From positions 1,759,501 to 1,823,500 of the forward strand of contig NZ_CP101416.1 of the NCBI RefSeq assembly GCF_027942295.1: 64,000 nt of DNA, read 5' to 3'. Source of the stretch: Pseudanabaena sp. Chao 1811 (GTDB lineage Bacteria; Cyanobacteriota; Cyanobacteriia; Pseudanabaenales; Pseudanabaenaceae). A model generated the notes under the pieces. The model was not told the DNA's origin. It searched no databases and saw nothing but the letters and a program-made list of their open reading frames with translations. The position numbers and the translations under genes were made by a program. Shown here piece after piece: positions 1 through 7,849 of this stretch. Each line of letters opens with the position of its first letter. The first letter of the stretch is position 1.

Positions 1-2
1 AT

Positions 3-101
3 TGCGATCGCGATGTGATTTTGGTCAAAATCGAGCAGGTTGGTGATATTGCCTGTCATACAGGTGCGAGAAGTTGCTTTTTTACAGAAGTTCCAATATG
101 A
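3..101 (+). CDS. hisI: HisI, phosphoribosyl-AMP cyclohydrolase (C-terminal fragment)
   Basis: The reading frame is open from the left edge and ends in TGA at 99-101, giving 32 residues of a protein that starts outside the window. The visible sequence has an aspartate-rich CDRDV stretch and then ACHTG and RSCFF, which are the metal-binding C-terminal motifs of phosphoribosyl-AMP cyclohydrolase (histidine biosynthesis, cytoplasmic, Zn/Mg-dependent opening of the purine ring of PR-AMP). It stops directly after the cyclohydrolase domain, so it is HisI alone and not a HisIE fusion. Only the tail is present, but the motif pair is diagnostic. Confidence 0.85.
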   Translation, partial: CDRDVILVKIEQVGDIACHTGARSCFFTEVPI

Positions 102-326
102 ACATTTAACAAATACTGAATGACCGAATTGTTGACTTGGTTAGGGTTGGCACAATGCGATCGCTACGTGCGATATTGTCCAATAAAAACCTACTGCCCC
201 TCAATTCCGTAACTTCTCTCCTAGGCGCACCGATTATTGTCTGGACAATTTTGCGGCGACGATGAGTTAGAGCCATGCAAAAATATTCATCATTCCAATA
301 AAAACTCCATTCACAATAGGCAATAT
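102..326. other. Intergenic stretch between hisI and the MBL gene
   Basis: I see no supported gene here. A 74-codon minus-strand frame (106-330) exists but has no recognisable domain. On the minus strand at about 120-170 it encodes SDRIVPTLTKSTI, which closely matches SDRIVPALTKSTI at the C-terminus of the flavoprotein at 4754-6076. The stretch may hold a relic of that gene's 3' end, or the match may be partly driven by the shared GCGATCGC octamer. Confidence 0.35.
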
Positions 327-1364
327 TCAACTTAAATCAGCAAGTCCTTTACAAGCAGCATGAGAAAAGCTTGCTACTTTATCTAGATGGTTCGTCTCAG
401 TTTTCAATTTCCAGTCACCTGTGGTTTCCGCAAGAATCGTGATTTCTCCTGCACATTTTGTAGCTTCAGATAATCCTTTTGTCATAGTTGCGCGATCGCT
501 AGCTGAATGTTTACAAGTGCGCGTAACTTCCGTGCAGATAAATTTATCGAGACGTTTATCTTTGTTGTCCTTTAAATCAATTAGAGCCTTGAAAAGCTCT
601 GGTTGAACATGACCATATCGATTTGTACTGCCCACAGACAGAACTGCAAGTTGAGCATCAATCAAAGTCAATAACTCTTGCAATTCATCACCATTTTTAG
701 GATAGGCTCCATGATGAGGGATTTTGACAATATTCGCTGTAAAGTCGTCACTGTCTGAGTTTGCCTCTAAAAAGCTGAGTAATTCTGTAAGTCCAGCACC
801 TTCAATATCAGCAAGAAGAAATGCAGAAAATTTACTATAGCTAACTCGTAAAACTGTAGAGATTTCGTTTAGCTTACCAGCAATGAGAGCAGAATGATTT
901 TCAACATAGTATTGACTTGGATGTAGGGCTTCAATCTTTAATAGCCCATCAGAATATTCTTCGCCGTCCCTCTCAATGTGAGAAAACTTTGGTTTACGTC
1001 TTTTTTCCCATTCTGAAATACTTTTTAGAGCTAATCTCAGTTTTCCAATTTTTGGATCATTATTTTTATCAGATGAAACTTTTTTTCTGGCAATTTCAAA
1101 TACTTTATAAGGCAAATGAATTTTATCTATACTTATAATCTCCTGCCAATCAGTAATAAAGTCTTTCAACCTGATTAGTGATGGAAAATGATCACTGTGA
1201 GCATGAGTAATGTAAATTCTATGTATTCTAGATATTTCATGCTCTTGAAGCCAGCTTTCTAGTACATCAAGCTTACCAAGATCGACAATTATAGTGGAGA
1301 TATCAGTTTGAATTACGATACTGTCTGCATTACCAACAGGTAAAAAGGTGATTTCGCAGGTCAT
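327..1364 (-). CDS. ComEC-like MBL-fold metallo-hydrolase
   Basis: A 345-residue soluble protein of the metallo-beta-lactamase fold. The hallmark THAHSDH (His54-x-His56-x-Asp58-His59) binds the dinuclear metal site; later LLADIEG and KIPHHGAYP supply the usual downstream Asp and His ligands, and RYGHVQPELFKAL resembles the end of the ComEC/Rec2 hydrolase domain. There are no membrane segments, so it is the stand-alone hydrolase and not the DNA channel. Its ATG overlaps the stop of the upstream methylase gene by 4 bases (ATGA at 1361-1364), so the two are translationally coupled. Stand-alone ComEC-like hydrolases can act on nucleic acids or small phosphoesters; the substrate here is unknown. 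The linkage to a DNA methylase and a MerR-type regulator suggests a defence or DNA-modification role, which is inference. Confidence 0.8.
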   Translation of the reverse strand: MTCEITFLPVGNADSIVIQTDISTIIVDLGKLDVLESWLQEHEISRIHRIYITHAHSDHFPSLIRLKDFITDWQEIISIDKIHLPYKVFEIARKKVSSDKNNDPKIGKLRLALKSISEWEKRRKPKFSHIERDGEEYSDGLLKIEALHPSQYYVENHSALIAGKLNEISTVLRVSYSKFSAFLLADIEGAGLTELLSFLEANSDSDDFTANIVKIPHHGAYPKNGDELQELLTLIDAQLAVLSVGSTNRYGHVQPELFKALIDLKDNKDKRLDKFICTEVTRTCKHSASDRATMTKGLSEATKCAGEITILAETTGDWKLKTETNHLDKVASFSHAACKGLADLS

Positions 1365-4132
1365 GATAGAACCTCCAATTCTGGGATTGTCAGAAATTCT
1401 TCTAACTCTTCACCAGTTAGATATGCACGTTGTTCATGGCGAAATTTTCTTAAAGCCCAAGGACGCTCTCTAAGTTGTACAAATGTTTTTACATCATGAC
1501 TTAACTGCACCTCAAATGGAGTACCATCTAATGCCCAACCTGGTAACTCTTGAGGTAAGGGAATCCATTCGCCTTCAGTATCATCATCCATGAGTCTACT
1601 GATATACATAAGAACTTGGCTCTTATCCCCAGAAATTTCTAAGACTTGACCAATAGCAGTTTTAGTCTTCTTGATTTTTTGCTCTAACTTCCAAGCTTCT
1701 AATTCTGGCGATTTACCTGTACGCTGACGTTTAATCCAAGTGGGATTTCCATAGGATTTTTCTACTAGACGATTTAACTCTTGACGCATAGGATCTGGAT
1801 CTGGAATAGCTTCACGGGCTTGATTTCGTTTAACCATTTGATCCGTAATTTCGATTATTTGTGGATCAACTATTAAAGGAAGTGGAAATTGTAATAGGAC
1901 ATCTTTTGACAAATGAACATTTCCACGACCTAACATGGATAACTTGATAGCTAAATCTGAAGTAAGAATACCTAATAACCATAATTTTTGTTGTTCGATA
2001 CTCAGATTTTTCCAGTTTTCGGGTTCCTGATCTAATTTAGCCCCTTTGTTTGTTTTTTGAGCATCATTAACAGGCAAGATACACCAAATACCTGTATTAG
2101 GGCATAAGCCTGTGGTATCCAGTTGTACGGACAAAGATCTTTTAGAAGCAATATTTGCTATGCGACCCAAAAATATTTTGGGTTTGTCAAGAAGATCAGA
2201 ATCTCGCATTCCTTCTAAGGCAATTGGATCATAAATAACCCAACGCATTAGAGGATCGACTCTTGATGGATCAGCCCACAGAGAAACATCTTCCGCCCAT
2301 ATTCTCCGCCATGCTGGTTTGTATGGTCTATCTTTAGGAGGTGTGCCGACAGGTACATCACCTGCCCGATGATTTACTCCATTAAAAACAAAGAAAAGAT
2401 TTAATAAGGGAGTTGTTGGAACAGATAGATTAATTATGTCTTCTATAAGGTTAGCCCAATCACCATTAGACTGAATTTTTGTAATACGCGCATTGCCTAA
2501 GTAACCATTTTCCCGTATTTCTGATGCTTCAGCCCTAGAAATTACAGAGCGTGAAATTGTATAAATCTTGTTTTTAGGTTGTCCAATTTCTCCTATCAGA
2601 ATGCTTACATCCTGCCTCGCGTCAATACCGATAGTACCTTCAGGATATCGACACACTTCAAACAATTTACATTTTTCGGAAAAGGATTTCCGAATATCTA
2701 ATACGCCATATTTCGTTCCTGAGATAAATGAACTTGGCAAAATAAACGCGAATTGTGAACCTTCATCTAGCCAGTTGGTAGCTTGTTTTACAAACTCAAA
2801 AGCTAATTGCTTCTTCCCCCTAATCTCAAAAGGAGGGTTAGCAATAACTATTCGTGGCTTATGACCAATTTTTTGTGTAATATCTTCCTTGGTGAAAGAT
2901 TCGTAATCCTCATGATGAAAATTTGGGGATGGGAGAAAATCACCAATACCAATAGATTCTGTAGCTAAAAAATAGCGAAGTTGAGTGATTAAATTGACAT
3001 CTCTATCTAAATCGTTACCAATGACATGATTAGCTAAATAATCTCTTCGTGATTGTTCATCAGTAGGAATGTCTGACATTTGAGCAAGCCGAGCAGTAGC
3101 TGCTAAAAGCAAACTTCCTGAACCAGCCGCAGGATCGAAAATAAAACGTTCTTCTGGTCGAATACGTTCTAATGGCAATAACTCCAGCATTTTTTCGGCA
3201 ACTTTGATCGGGGTGTAATGTCGATTCAAATCACCCCAAGTATTTCCATTTAAGTCGTCAGGTAATTCTATAATTGCTTTTTCGTATAAACTGCCCACAT
3301 CACGATGATTAGTTAAAGCAAAGCTAACAGATTGCCCCATATACAGAGCAAGTTGTTGTCGAATTACTTCGTTAGTATATTGAGCAGACTCTAAAGCTCT
3401 ACGAAAAAAGCCATTGGTACGAGTCACCATAAGATTAAGCAAATCTAAGGGATCGTTTGTTTGAAATAATTCAGCAGTTCCGAAAAAACCTTTGTCCTGC
3501 AAAATTCTTGCTGCTAAATAAGCGATTGCTACTCGGATAACATGACCTTGAATCTCATTCCTTGATGAGCCTAGACCTTTAGAGGACTTAACTTTTTTTA
3601 ATGCTTCTTCAATAGCTTTTTGGAATGCTTTATCAATCCGTTCCTGTTGACGGAGTAAAAATGTAAAACTTCTTTCAGAAATAGTTTCTTCTAAATCTGA
3701 AAGTGATAACTGCCCTTGACGAAACTGTGAAAGAGCTTTTGGCGTAAAAAGATGAGGCTTAGGCGAAACTAGAGTTTCACGCCAAGCATTAATATCTAAA
3801 GTTTTTTCATCTAACCTTTTAGAAGAATCAGAAGGTGTTACAAGATGTAGATGATCAGAACCAACCAGTAAACCTCCCCGAACTGGCCATTCTTCCAGTC
3901 TGCGTCTCCATCGATCTAGATCATTTTCATCAGAGACAGGCTGAACAAAGAAAGCAAGAATATTAGCATTAGGACGTAAACCACCATCTGTCCATAAAGC
4001 ATCAATTTTTACTATTCCTTGAGTGTCAATTTCTGGCATAGGAATATTCCGCATTGGTTCGATCTCATAACGATCCATCCAAATACGTTGAGTTAAATCT
4101 AAAGCTTCATTAAACAGTGCTTGGCTAGTCAT
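1361..4132 (-). CDS. N6-adenine DNA methyltransferase (type I/IIG-like)
   Basis: A 923-residue protein. Motif I for S-adenosylmethionine is FDPAAGSGS (about 332-340), preceded by HYTP (305-308), and the catalytic motif IV is NPPF (432-435), so this is an N6-adenine methylase of the HsdM/N6_Mtase type. The first 150 residues (with GGLLVGSDHLHLVTP) match nothing I can name and carry no clear PD-(D/E)XK or helicase motif. The last 350 or so residues probably hold target recognition, with a WIKRQRTGKSPELEAWKLEQ basic stretch. It lies 8 bp downstream of the MerR-type regulator and overlaps the MBL gene by 4 bp. No HsdR or HsdS subunit is nearby. Alternatives are an orphan regulatory methylase or the modification part of a restriction system whose nuclease is the N-terminal region or the MBL partner. 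Confidence 0.88.
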   Translation of the reverse strand: MTSQALFNEALDLTQRIWMDRYEIEPMRNIPMPEIDTQGIVKIDALWTDGGLRPNANILAFFVQPVSDENDLDRWRRRLEEWPVRGGLLVGSDHLHLVTPSDSSKRLDEKTLDINAWRETLVSPKPHLFTPKALSQFRQGQLSLSDLEETISERSFTFLLRQQERIDKAFQKAIEEALKKVKSSKGLGSSRNEIQGHVIRVAIAYLAARILQDKGFFGTAELFQTNDPLDLLNLMVTRTNGFFRRALESAQYTNEVIRQQLALYMGQSVSFALTNHRDVGSLYEKAIIELPDDLNGNTWGDLNRHYTPIKVAEKMLELLPLERIRPEERFIFDPAAGSGSLLLAATARLAQMSDIPTDEQSRRDYLANHVIGNDLDRDVNLITQLRYFLATESIGIGDFLPSPNFHHEDYESFTKEDITQKIGHKPRIVIANPPFEIRGKKQLAFEFVKQATNWLDEGSQFAFILPSSFISGTKYGVLDIRKSFSEKCKLFEVCRYPEGTIGIDARQDVSILIGEIGQPKNKIYTISRSVISRAEASEIRENGYLGNARITKIQSNGDWANLIEDIINLSVPTTPLLNLFFVFNGVNHRAGDVPVGTPPKDRPYKPAWRRIWAEDVSLWADPSRVDPLMRWVIYDPIALEGMRDSDLLDKPKIFLGRIANIASKRSLSVQLDTTGLCPNTGIWCILPVNDAQKTNKGAKLDQEPENWKNLSIEQQKLWLLGILTSDLAIKLSMLGRGNVHLSKDVLLQFPLPLIVDPQIIEITDQMVKRNQAREAIPDPDPMRQELNRLVEKSYGNPTWIKRQRTGKSPELEAWKLEQKIKKTKTAIGQVLEISGDKSQVLMYISRLMDDDTEGEWIPLPQELPGWALDGTPFEVQLSHDVKTFVQLRERPWALRKFRHEQRAYLTGEELEEFLTIPELEVLS

Positions 4133-4140
4133 GGTGATTC

Positions 4141-4614
4141 TTAACTTGCTAATGCAAGCCCTGCACGTTTCTCAAAATCAAGTACATGATGCTTTTCAGC
4201 CTCCCTGAATAATTCAGTAATAATGTCACCGATCGCACCAACTTCATGGATCACAACCTGACCTTTATTCACTCCTGAAGCCTCCAATACAGTCAAGCCA
4301 AACTGCCGCAGATCTTCAACCAAATACAACTGTGAATTTACCAAGACAAGTTTGTGTGCAAAAAAGGAAGGCTCATAATCATGTTCTTTTAGAAAAACAA
4401 GTACTTTGCGGATCTCCTGAAGCGTTAAGTTTTCTCTGAGTCTCTCAATAGTTTTAATCTCAAGCACCTGCTGCCAGCTATAAACTACCTTTGGATGCTT
4501 AGGATTACCAAATTTCAGAGGTACGACTAGCTTCGTGCGATCAAGATAGCTAAGCCTACCAGAGTCGATCCCTGTCAGATCGATTGCTTCTTGTCTTGTA
4601 AAACCATTAGTCAT
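4141..4614 (-). CDS. MerR-like HTH regulator of the methylase cassette
   Basis: A 157-residue protein whose N-terminal 75 residues read as a MerR-type winged helix: TRQEAIDLTGIDSGRLSYLDRTKLVVP followed by YSWQQVLEIKTIERLRENLTLQEIRKVL. The C-terminal half (LVLVNSQLYLVEDLRQFG ... VVIHEVGAIGDIITELF) has no metal-binding cysteines, so it is not a classical metal or redox MerR. It is the first gene of the minus-strand cassette, 8 bp ahead of the methylase, which suggests it autoregulates the operon. A GGAG lies about 14 bases upstream of the ATG. The upstream AT-rich stretch 4615-4753 would hold the promoter; it repeats TTGTTTA-type words but shows no clean operator. An antitoxin role is possible but not shown. 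Confidence 0.7.
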   Translation of the reverse strand: MTNGFTRQEAIDLTGIDSGRLSYLDRTKLVVPLKFGNPKHPKVVYSWQQVLEIKTIERLRENLTLQEIRKVLVFLKEHDYEPSFFAHKLVLVNSQLYLVEDLRQFGLTVLEASGVNKGQVVIHEVGAIGDIITELFREAEKHHVLDFEKRAGLALAS

Positions 4615-4753
4615 ATTGAGTTTAAATACTCCGATGCTAGAATTTTACTCACTTGTTTAAATTAAGCTTTTAAATTCAAACATTTGTTTACATTTACTTT
4701 AGATTGTAAATGCCATTAAATCTAGTAGTCTCCTAAAGAAAAATTTCGTGGCT

Positions 4754-6076
4754 CTAATGATGCACTAACGAGTATGAAAAGCTAATCGTAGATTTGGTCA
4801 GTGCAGGCACAATGCGATCGCTTGCCATTCTTGCGCCCGAAATATTTCTTGCTGTTGGTCCCACACGTAACGCAGCTAGACCTCCCATGACAAATAATTC
4901 GCAGCCATGCCATCGCAAATGTTCGTCGAGAATTGGAAATCCGTTAACTAGGGGTTGGGGATATTGCTGCATGACTTGATGTAGCAACGGTTCCGCTTTT
5001 GCGTCAAACCTTGTACCTGTGGCTAACCAAAGGCGATCGCAAGTAAGTTCCATGCCGTCAGTGCAAACAATTTGCCATTTTGTTCCATTCCAACTGGCTT
5101 GAGCAACTTCGCATTCTGGATGAAATTCTAATCTGCCTTGATGATGCTCTCTGCGTAATTGTGTCATCACCGAGGGAGTCATCGAACCACCATCTCTTGC
5201 AGTTAAGACAGTTTCCCGCCGTTTTTGCCAATCGGTTTCGGCATGAAAACCCTTGAGATATTTGGGACCAAGCCATCCTGCATCAGCATCAAAGAGTTTT
5301 TCTTTGAATTGCCGACGGGAAAGCAATAATACCCTTGCGCCACGGGCGATCGCGCCTAAAGCCAAATGTCCACTAGTTAAGCCACCACCAACGATCAAGA
5401 TAGTTTCTCCTGCTAAGTGTTGCGATGCTAGATTGAGGTCACTAGAATGCACAAGGCGATCGCTAGGAAAGTTAGGGGCAATCCGCTCGACCCAATTGGG
5501 AATTTGTTTAATGCTGTTATTGGTTGCTAAGACAACGCGCTTAGCAGTGATGCTTTTGCCATGATTTAGCCCAAGCCGAAAGCCTCGACGGGGTGACAGA
5601 ATTGGCTCTAGGTCGATGGCTTTAGCTGTGATTAGTCGCTCATCAAGTCGCTGGGAAGCGATCGCCTTTTGGCAAAAGTCACAAAATAGCTTTGTGGATG
5701 GCAAGTCATAGGGAGGAAATAAGTCATTGGGACGGTTTTCAGCAAAGCGTCTTAAGGCAAAGGGATCGGGGTCAGGATGGTGAACGGCAGGCGATCGCAG
5801 ATGGGGAATTTCTTGGGCGGCAAATTGGCGATGCCATTGGGTGAGCCAATTACCACTGGGATCAAAAATTAGGATTTTTTCTCGTAAATCCTGACGTTTT
5901 TGCAAGAGATGTAGGGTTAAGGTGAGGGCATGGACTCCTGCACCAATGATAGCGATGTCAATATCAAAATTGCCTTTAGCTTGAATTTTGGCTTTGCTGT
6001 GTTGATAATTCAGGAATTGGGCTGAAGAATTATGTGTAGATTCTGCTAAGCGATCGCCCAAATTAACAATAGACAT
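4754..6076 (-). CDS. FAD/NAD(P)-binding oxidoreductase, monooxygenase-like
   Basis: A 440-residue two-dinucleotide-binding flavoprotein. The first Rossmann motif is IAIIGAGVHALTLTLHLL (about residues 42-59) for FAD; the second, ILIVGGGLTSGHLALGA, is the NAD(P)H site, followed by LLSRR. LWLATGTRFDA near the end is the typical ATG motif. The overall plan resembles L-lysine/L-ornithine N-hydroxylases and related COG4529-type proteins; the substrate is unknown. It is transcribed away from a palindromic Zur/Fur-like box (6095-6113) shared with the CobW-like gene at 6135, so metal control is likely. The last residues, ASDRIVPALTKSTI, have a near copy encoded at about 120-170. The start ATG is followed by a hydrophilic N-terminal extension of about 35 residues before the FAD motif. 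Confidence 0.8.
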   Translation of the reverse strand: MSIVNLGDRLAESTHNSSAQFLNYQHSKAKIQAKGNFDIDIAIIGAGVHALTLTLHLLQKRQDLREKILIFDPSGNWLTQWHRQFAAQEIPHLRSPAVHHPDPDPFALRRFAENRPNDLFPPYDLPSTKLFCDFCQKAIASQRLDERLITAKAIDLEPILSPRRGFRLGLNHGKSITAKRVVLATNNSIKQIPNWVERIAPNFPSDRLVHSSDLNLASQHLAGETILIVGGGLTSGHLALGAIARGARVLLLSRRQFKEKLFDADAGWLGPKYLKGFHAETDWQKRRETVLTARDGGSMTPSVMTQLRREHHQGRLEFHPECEVAQASWNGTKWQIVCTDGMELTCDRLWLATGTRFDAKAEPLLHQVMQQYPQPLVNGFPILDEHLRWHGCELFVMGGLAALRVGPTARNISGARMASDRIVPALTKSTISFSYSLVHH

Positions 6077-6094
6077 AGTAAACTAAATAGCAAT

Positions 6095-6113
6095 AATGAT
6101 AATCGTTATCATT
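6095..6113. promoter_or_regulatory. Zur/Fur-like operator between divergent genes
   Basis: AATGATAATCGTTATCATT is a perfect palindrome with 8-bp arms around TCG. Its core TGATAAT-C-GTTATCA (6097-6111) differs by one base from the 7-1-7 pattern TGATAAT-N-ATTATCA known for cyanobacterial Zur, and it also resembles a Fur box. It sits 18 bases upstream of the flavoprotein start and 21 upstream of the CobW-like gene, so one dimer could control both. Zur is preferred because a COG0523 gene carries the other copy at 13985-14003. Confidence 0.7.
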
Positions 6114-6134
6114 TTATACTGCCTTAACTGCTAA

Positions 6135-6959
6135 ATGTCTATGTCTATTGCTACAGCTTCACCACAGAAATCTGCCGCACCTGTTCAGGTATGGGCGATC
6201 GCAGGAGCAGTGGGAATTGGCAAAACTGGTTGGATCTTGCAGCAAATTGAGCAAATATCTGCACCAGTTGTTTATTTCTGCCCTAGTGCTGGTAATGTTC
6301 CCATCGATCCAACTTGTCTTATCGCAGAATTTCCCCATGTGCAAATTTTCACCGATGGGCAGGAATTAGAACTGATTGAAAAAGTGGAACAGGGCGCGAT
6401 CGCTTTAATCGAGTTAGGCTTTCACTTGGATCTGCGTTCGGGCGATATGTTGCTAGAAACACTGGCAGCTAATAGTGCCTTAAAAAAGATTGCCCTTGTA
6501 CCTTTAGGCTTGGCAAATTCGGAATGGCATCACTGGGCTGATCAAGTCATAGAAGTCAAATATGATTTAGATTTTCATGATTTGCAGATTTGGCGCTCGC
6601 CCTTTACAGGACAGGTTTTTGATCCTTCAAGTTTGAATGTCTTGTGGTACGAAATCACCCAAGGTGCTTATGGAGAAGTGACGCGAGTAAAAGGGATTTT
6701 TGATCTGTTTGACGGTAGAGCCTTTCATCTTGATTTTGTCGCAGGCATGGAAGATAGCCTCTATTTACCTCTTGATGTCCCGCTTTGGTTAGATGGTCGT
6801 CCTGAGCGCTTTAGTGGGATTGAAGTTGTCGGGCGTAATCTTGATGGCAAGGCGATCGCGCAGTGCATTATCGATTGCTGCCTGTCCGAGGAAATCATGC
6901 TCCATTATCAAAACCAAATCAAACAATCGCACCAACAATCACGCCAAGTGGCGGCGTAA
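6135..6959 (+). CDS. CobW/COG0523-like P-loop protein lacking the zinc motif
   Basis: A 274-residue protein with a Walker A motif GAVGIGKT (24-31) at the N-terminus and a CobW C-terminal-like stretch RPERFSGIEVVGRNLDG near residue 220-240. Unlike true COG0523 GTPases such as the one at 14026, it has no CxCC metal motif and I cannot find the NKxD guanine-specificity motif, so it is probably a divergent relative with altered or lost GTPase activity. It is the first gene of a plus-strand operon with two phosphoesterase-like proteins and lies just behind the Zur/Fur-like box. This points to a zinc-deficiency role, possibly as a chaperone or regulator. Start may be Met1 (6135) or Met3 (6141). Confidence 0.7.
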   Translation: MSMSIATASPQKSAAPVQVWAIAGAVGIGKTGWILQQIEQISAPVVYFCPSAGNVPIDPTCLIAEFPHVQIFTDGQELELIEKVEQGAIALIELGFHLDLRSGDMLLETLAANSALKKIALVPLGLANSEWHHWADQVIEVKYDLDFHDLQIWRSPFTGQVFDPSSLNVLWYEITQGAYGEVTRVKGIFDLFDGRAFHLDFVAGMEDSLYLPLDVPLWLDGRPERFSGIEVVGRNLDGKAIAQCIIDCCLSEEIMLHYQNQIKQSHQQSRQVAA

Positions 6960-6967
6960 ATCCTATA

Positions 6968-6998
6968 AAAGTTGGTCAGGCAAAGCCTGACCAACTTT
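6968..6998. repeat. Intercistronic perfect hairpin (14+3+14)
   Basis: Fourteen-base arms (starting AAAGTTGGTCAGGC) flank an AAA loop. It lies between the stop of the CobW-like gene and the ATG at 7025. It may protect mRNA, attenuate, or belong to the window-wide class of triloop hairpins. Confidence 0.8.
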
Positions 6999-7024
6999 AC
7001 CTACCTAACGGAATAAATCACAAA

Positions 7025-7849
7025 ATGAAAATCGCTGTAATGTCTTGCATTCATGGCAACTATGAAGCCCTTGATGCAGTTTTGAGAGATATAGACCACC
7101 AAAAAGCCGAAAAAATCTTTTGCTTAGGGGATCTCGTTGGTTATGGTCCCTATCCTAGTAACGTCGTGGAAATGGTGCGATCGCTCGATATTCCCACGAC
7201 ACAGGGTTGTTGGGATGAGGATATTGTCGAAGGATTGAACTCCTGTGAATGTAGCTATCCCTCGATGCTTGCGGAAAAGCGCGGTCGGCTTGCCCATGAA
7301 TGGACAAATGAGCATATTTATCCTGAAACCAAGGAATATCTGGCGGCTTTACCGAAAGTGATTAAGCATAACAACCTCGCCTTTGTGCATGGTAGCCCGC
7401 AAAGTCAGCATGAATATCTTTTGCCAGAATTGGATGGATTCATTGCCCTAGAGCGAGTTCTCTCGACGGGAGCCGATACGCTCTTTTGTGGTCATACCCA
7501 TGTGCCTTATGTGCGAACCCTAGATGCGGGTAATTTGCGCCTCTTGGTGAGAACTGGTACTGAGATTCCAGAAGCAGAAATGCGCGAATTTAATGCACCC
7601 TTAAAGCGGATCGTCAATGTTGGCTCGGTCGGTGAGCCGCGTCATGGTCGCCCCAATGCCACCTATGTAATTTATGATACGGATAGCGATCGCGTTACCT
7701 TGCGGGAAGTGGAATATGACTATCAAAAGACCTGTGTTGCCATTATTGAGCGAGGGTTACCACCAATTTTTGCATGGCGTTTAGCTAAGGGTTTAGAATT
7801 TGCCGAACGTGCCGATGATGCTTCCCATTTGTGCGAGAGAGGTGTGTAG
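7025..7849 (+). CDS. Calcineurin-like phosphoesterase with Cys in metal motifs
   Basis: A 274-residue metallophosphoesterase. I start it at 7025 (MKIAVMSCIHGN), because an upstream frame from 6863 would overlap the previous gene and run through the hairpin. Family motifs are readable but altered: motif 1, normally DxHGN, is CIHGN; motif 2 is GDLVGYGP; motif 3, normally GNHD, is GCWDED; motif 4 is VHGSP; motif 5 is GHTHVP. Two positions that normally give Asp and Asn metal ligands are therefore cysteine, while the later His ligands are kept. That would favour a soft metal such as zinc. It sits in an operon behind a Zur/Fur-like box and abuts its paralogue (stop TAG followed at once by ATG). 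Substrate unknown. Confidence 0.8.
   Translation: MKIAVMSCIHGNYEALDAVLRDIDHQKAEKIFCLGDLVGYGPYPSNVVEMVRSLDIPTTQGCWDEDIVEGLNSCECSYPSMLAEKRGRLAHEWTNEHIYPETKEYLAALPKVIKHNNLAFVHGSPQSQHEYLLPELDGFIALERVLSTGADTLFCGHTHVPYVRTLDAGNLRLLVRTGTEIPEAEMREFNAPLKRIVNVGSVGEPRHGRPNATYVIYDTDSDRVTLREVEYDYQKTCVAIIERGLPPIFAWRLAKGLEFAERADDASHLCERGV

Noticed and set aside
106-330. A 74-codon minus-strand frame beside hisI as a gene
   Set aside because: No domain, no good ribosome site, unusual composition; only its C-terminal part resembles the flavoprotein end.
6863-7024. Longer start for the phosphoesterase
   Set aside because: It would add 54 residues that overlap the previous gene and run through the intercistronic hairpin; the family motif starts right at Met 7025.
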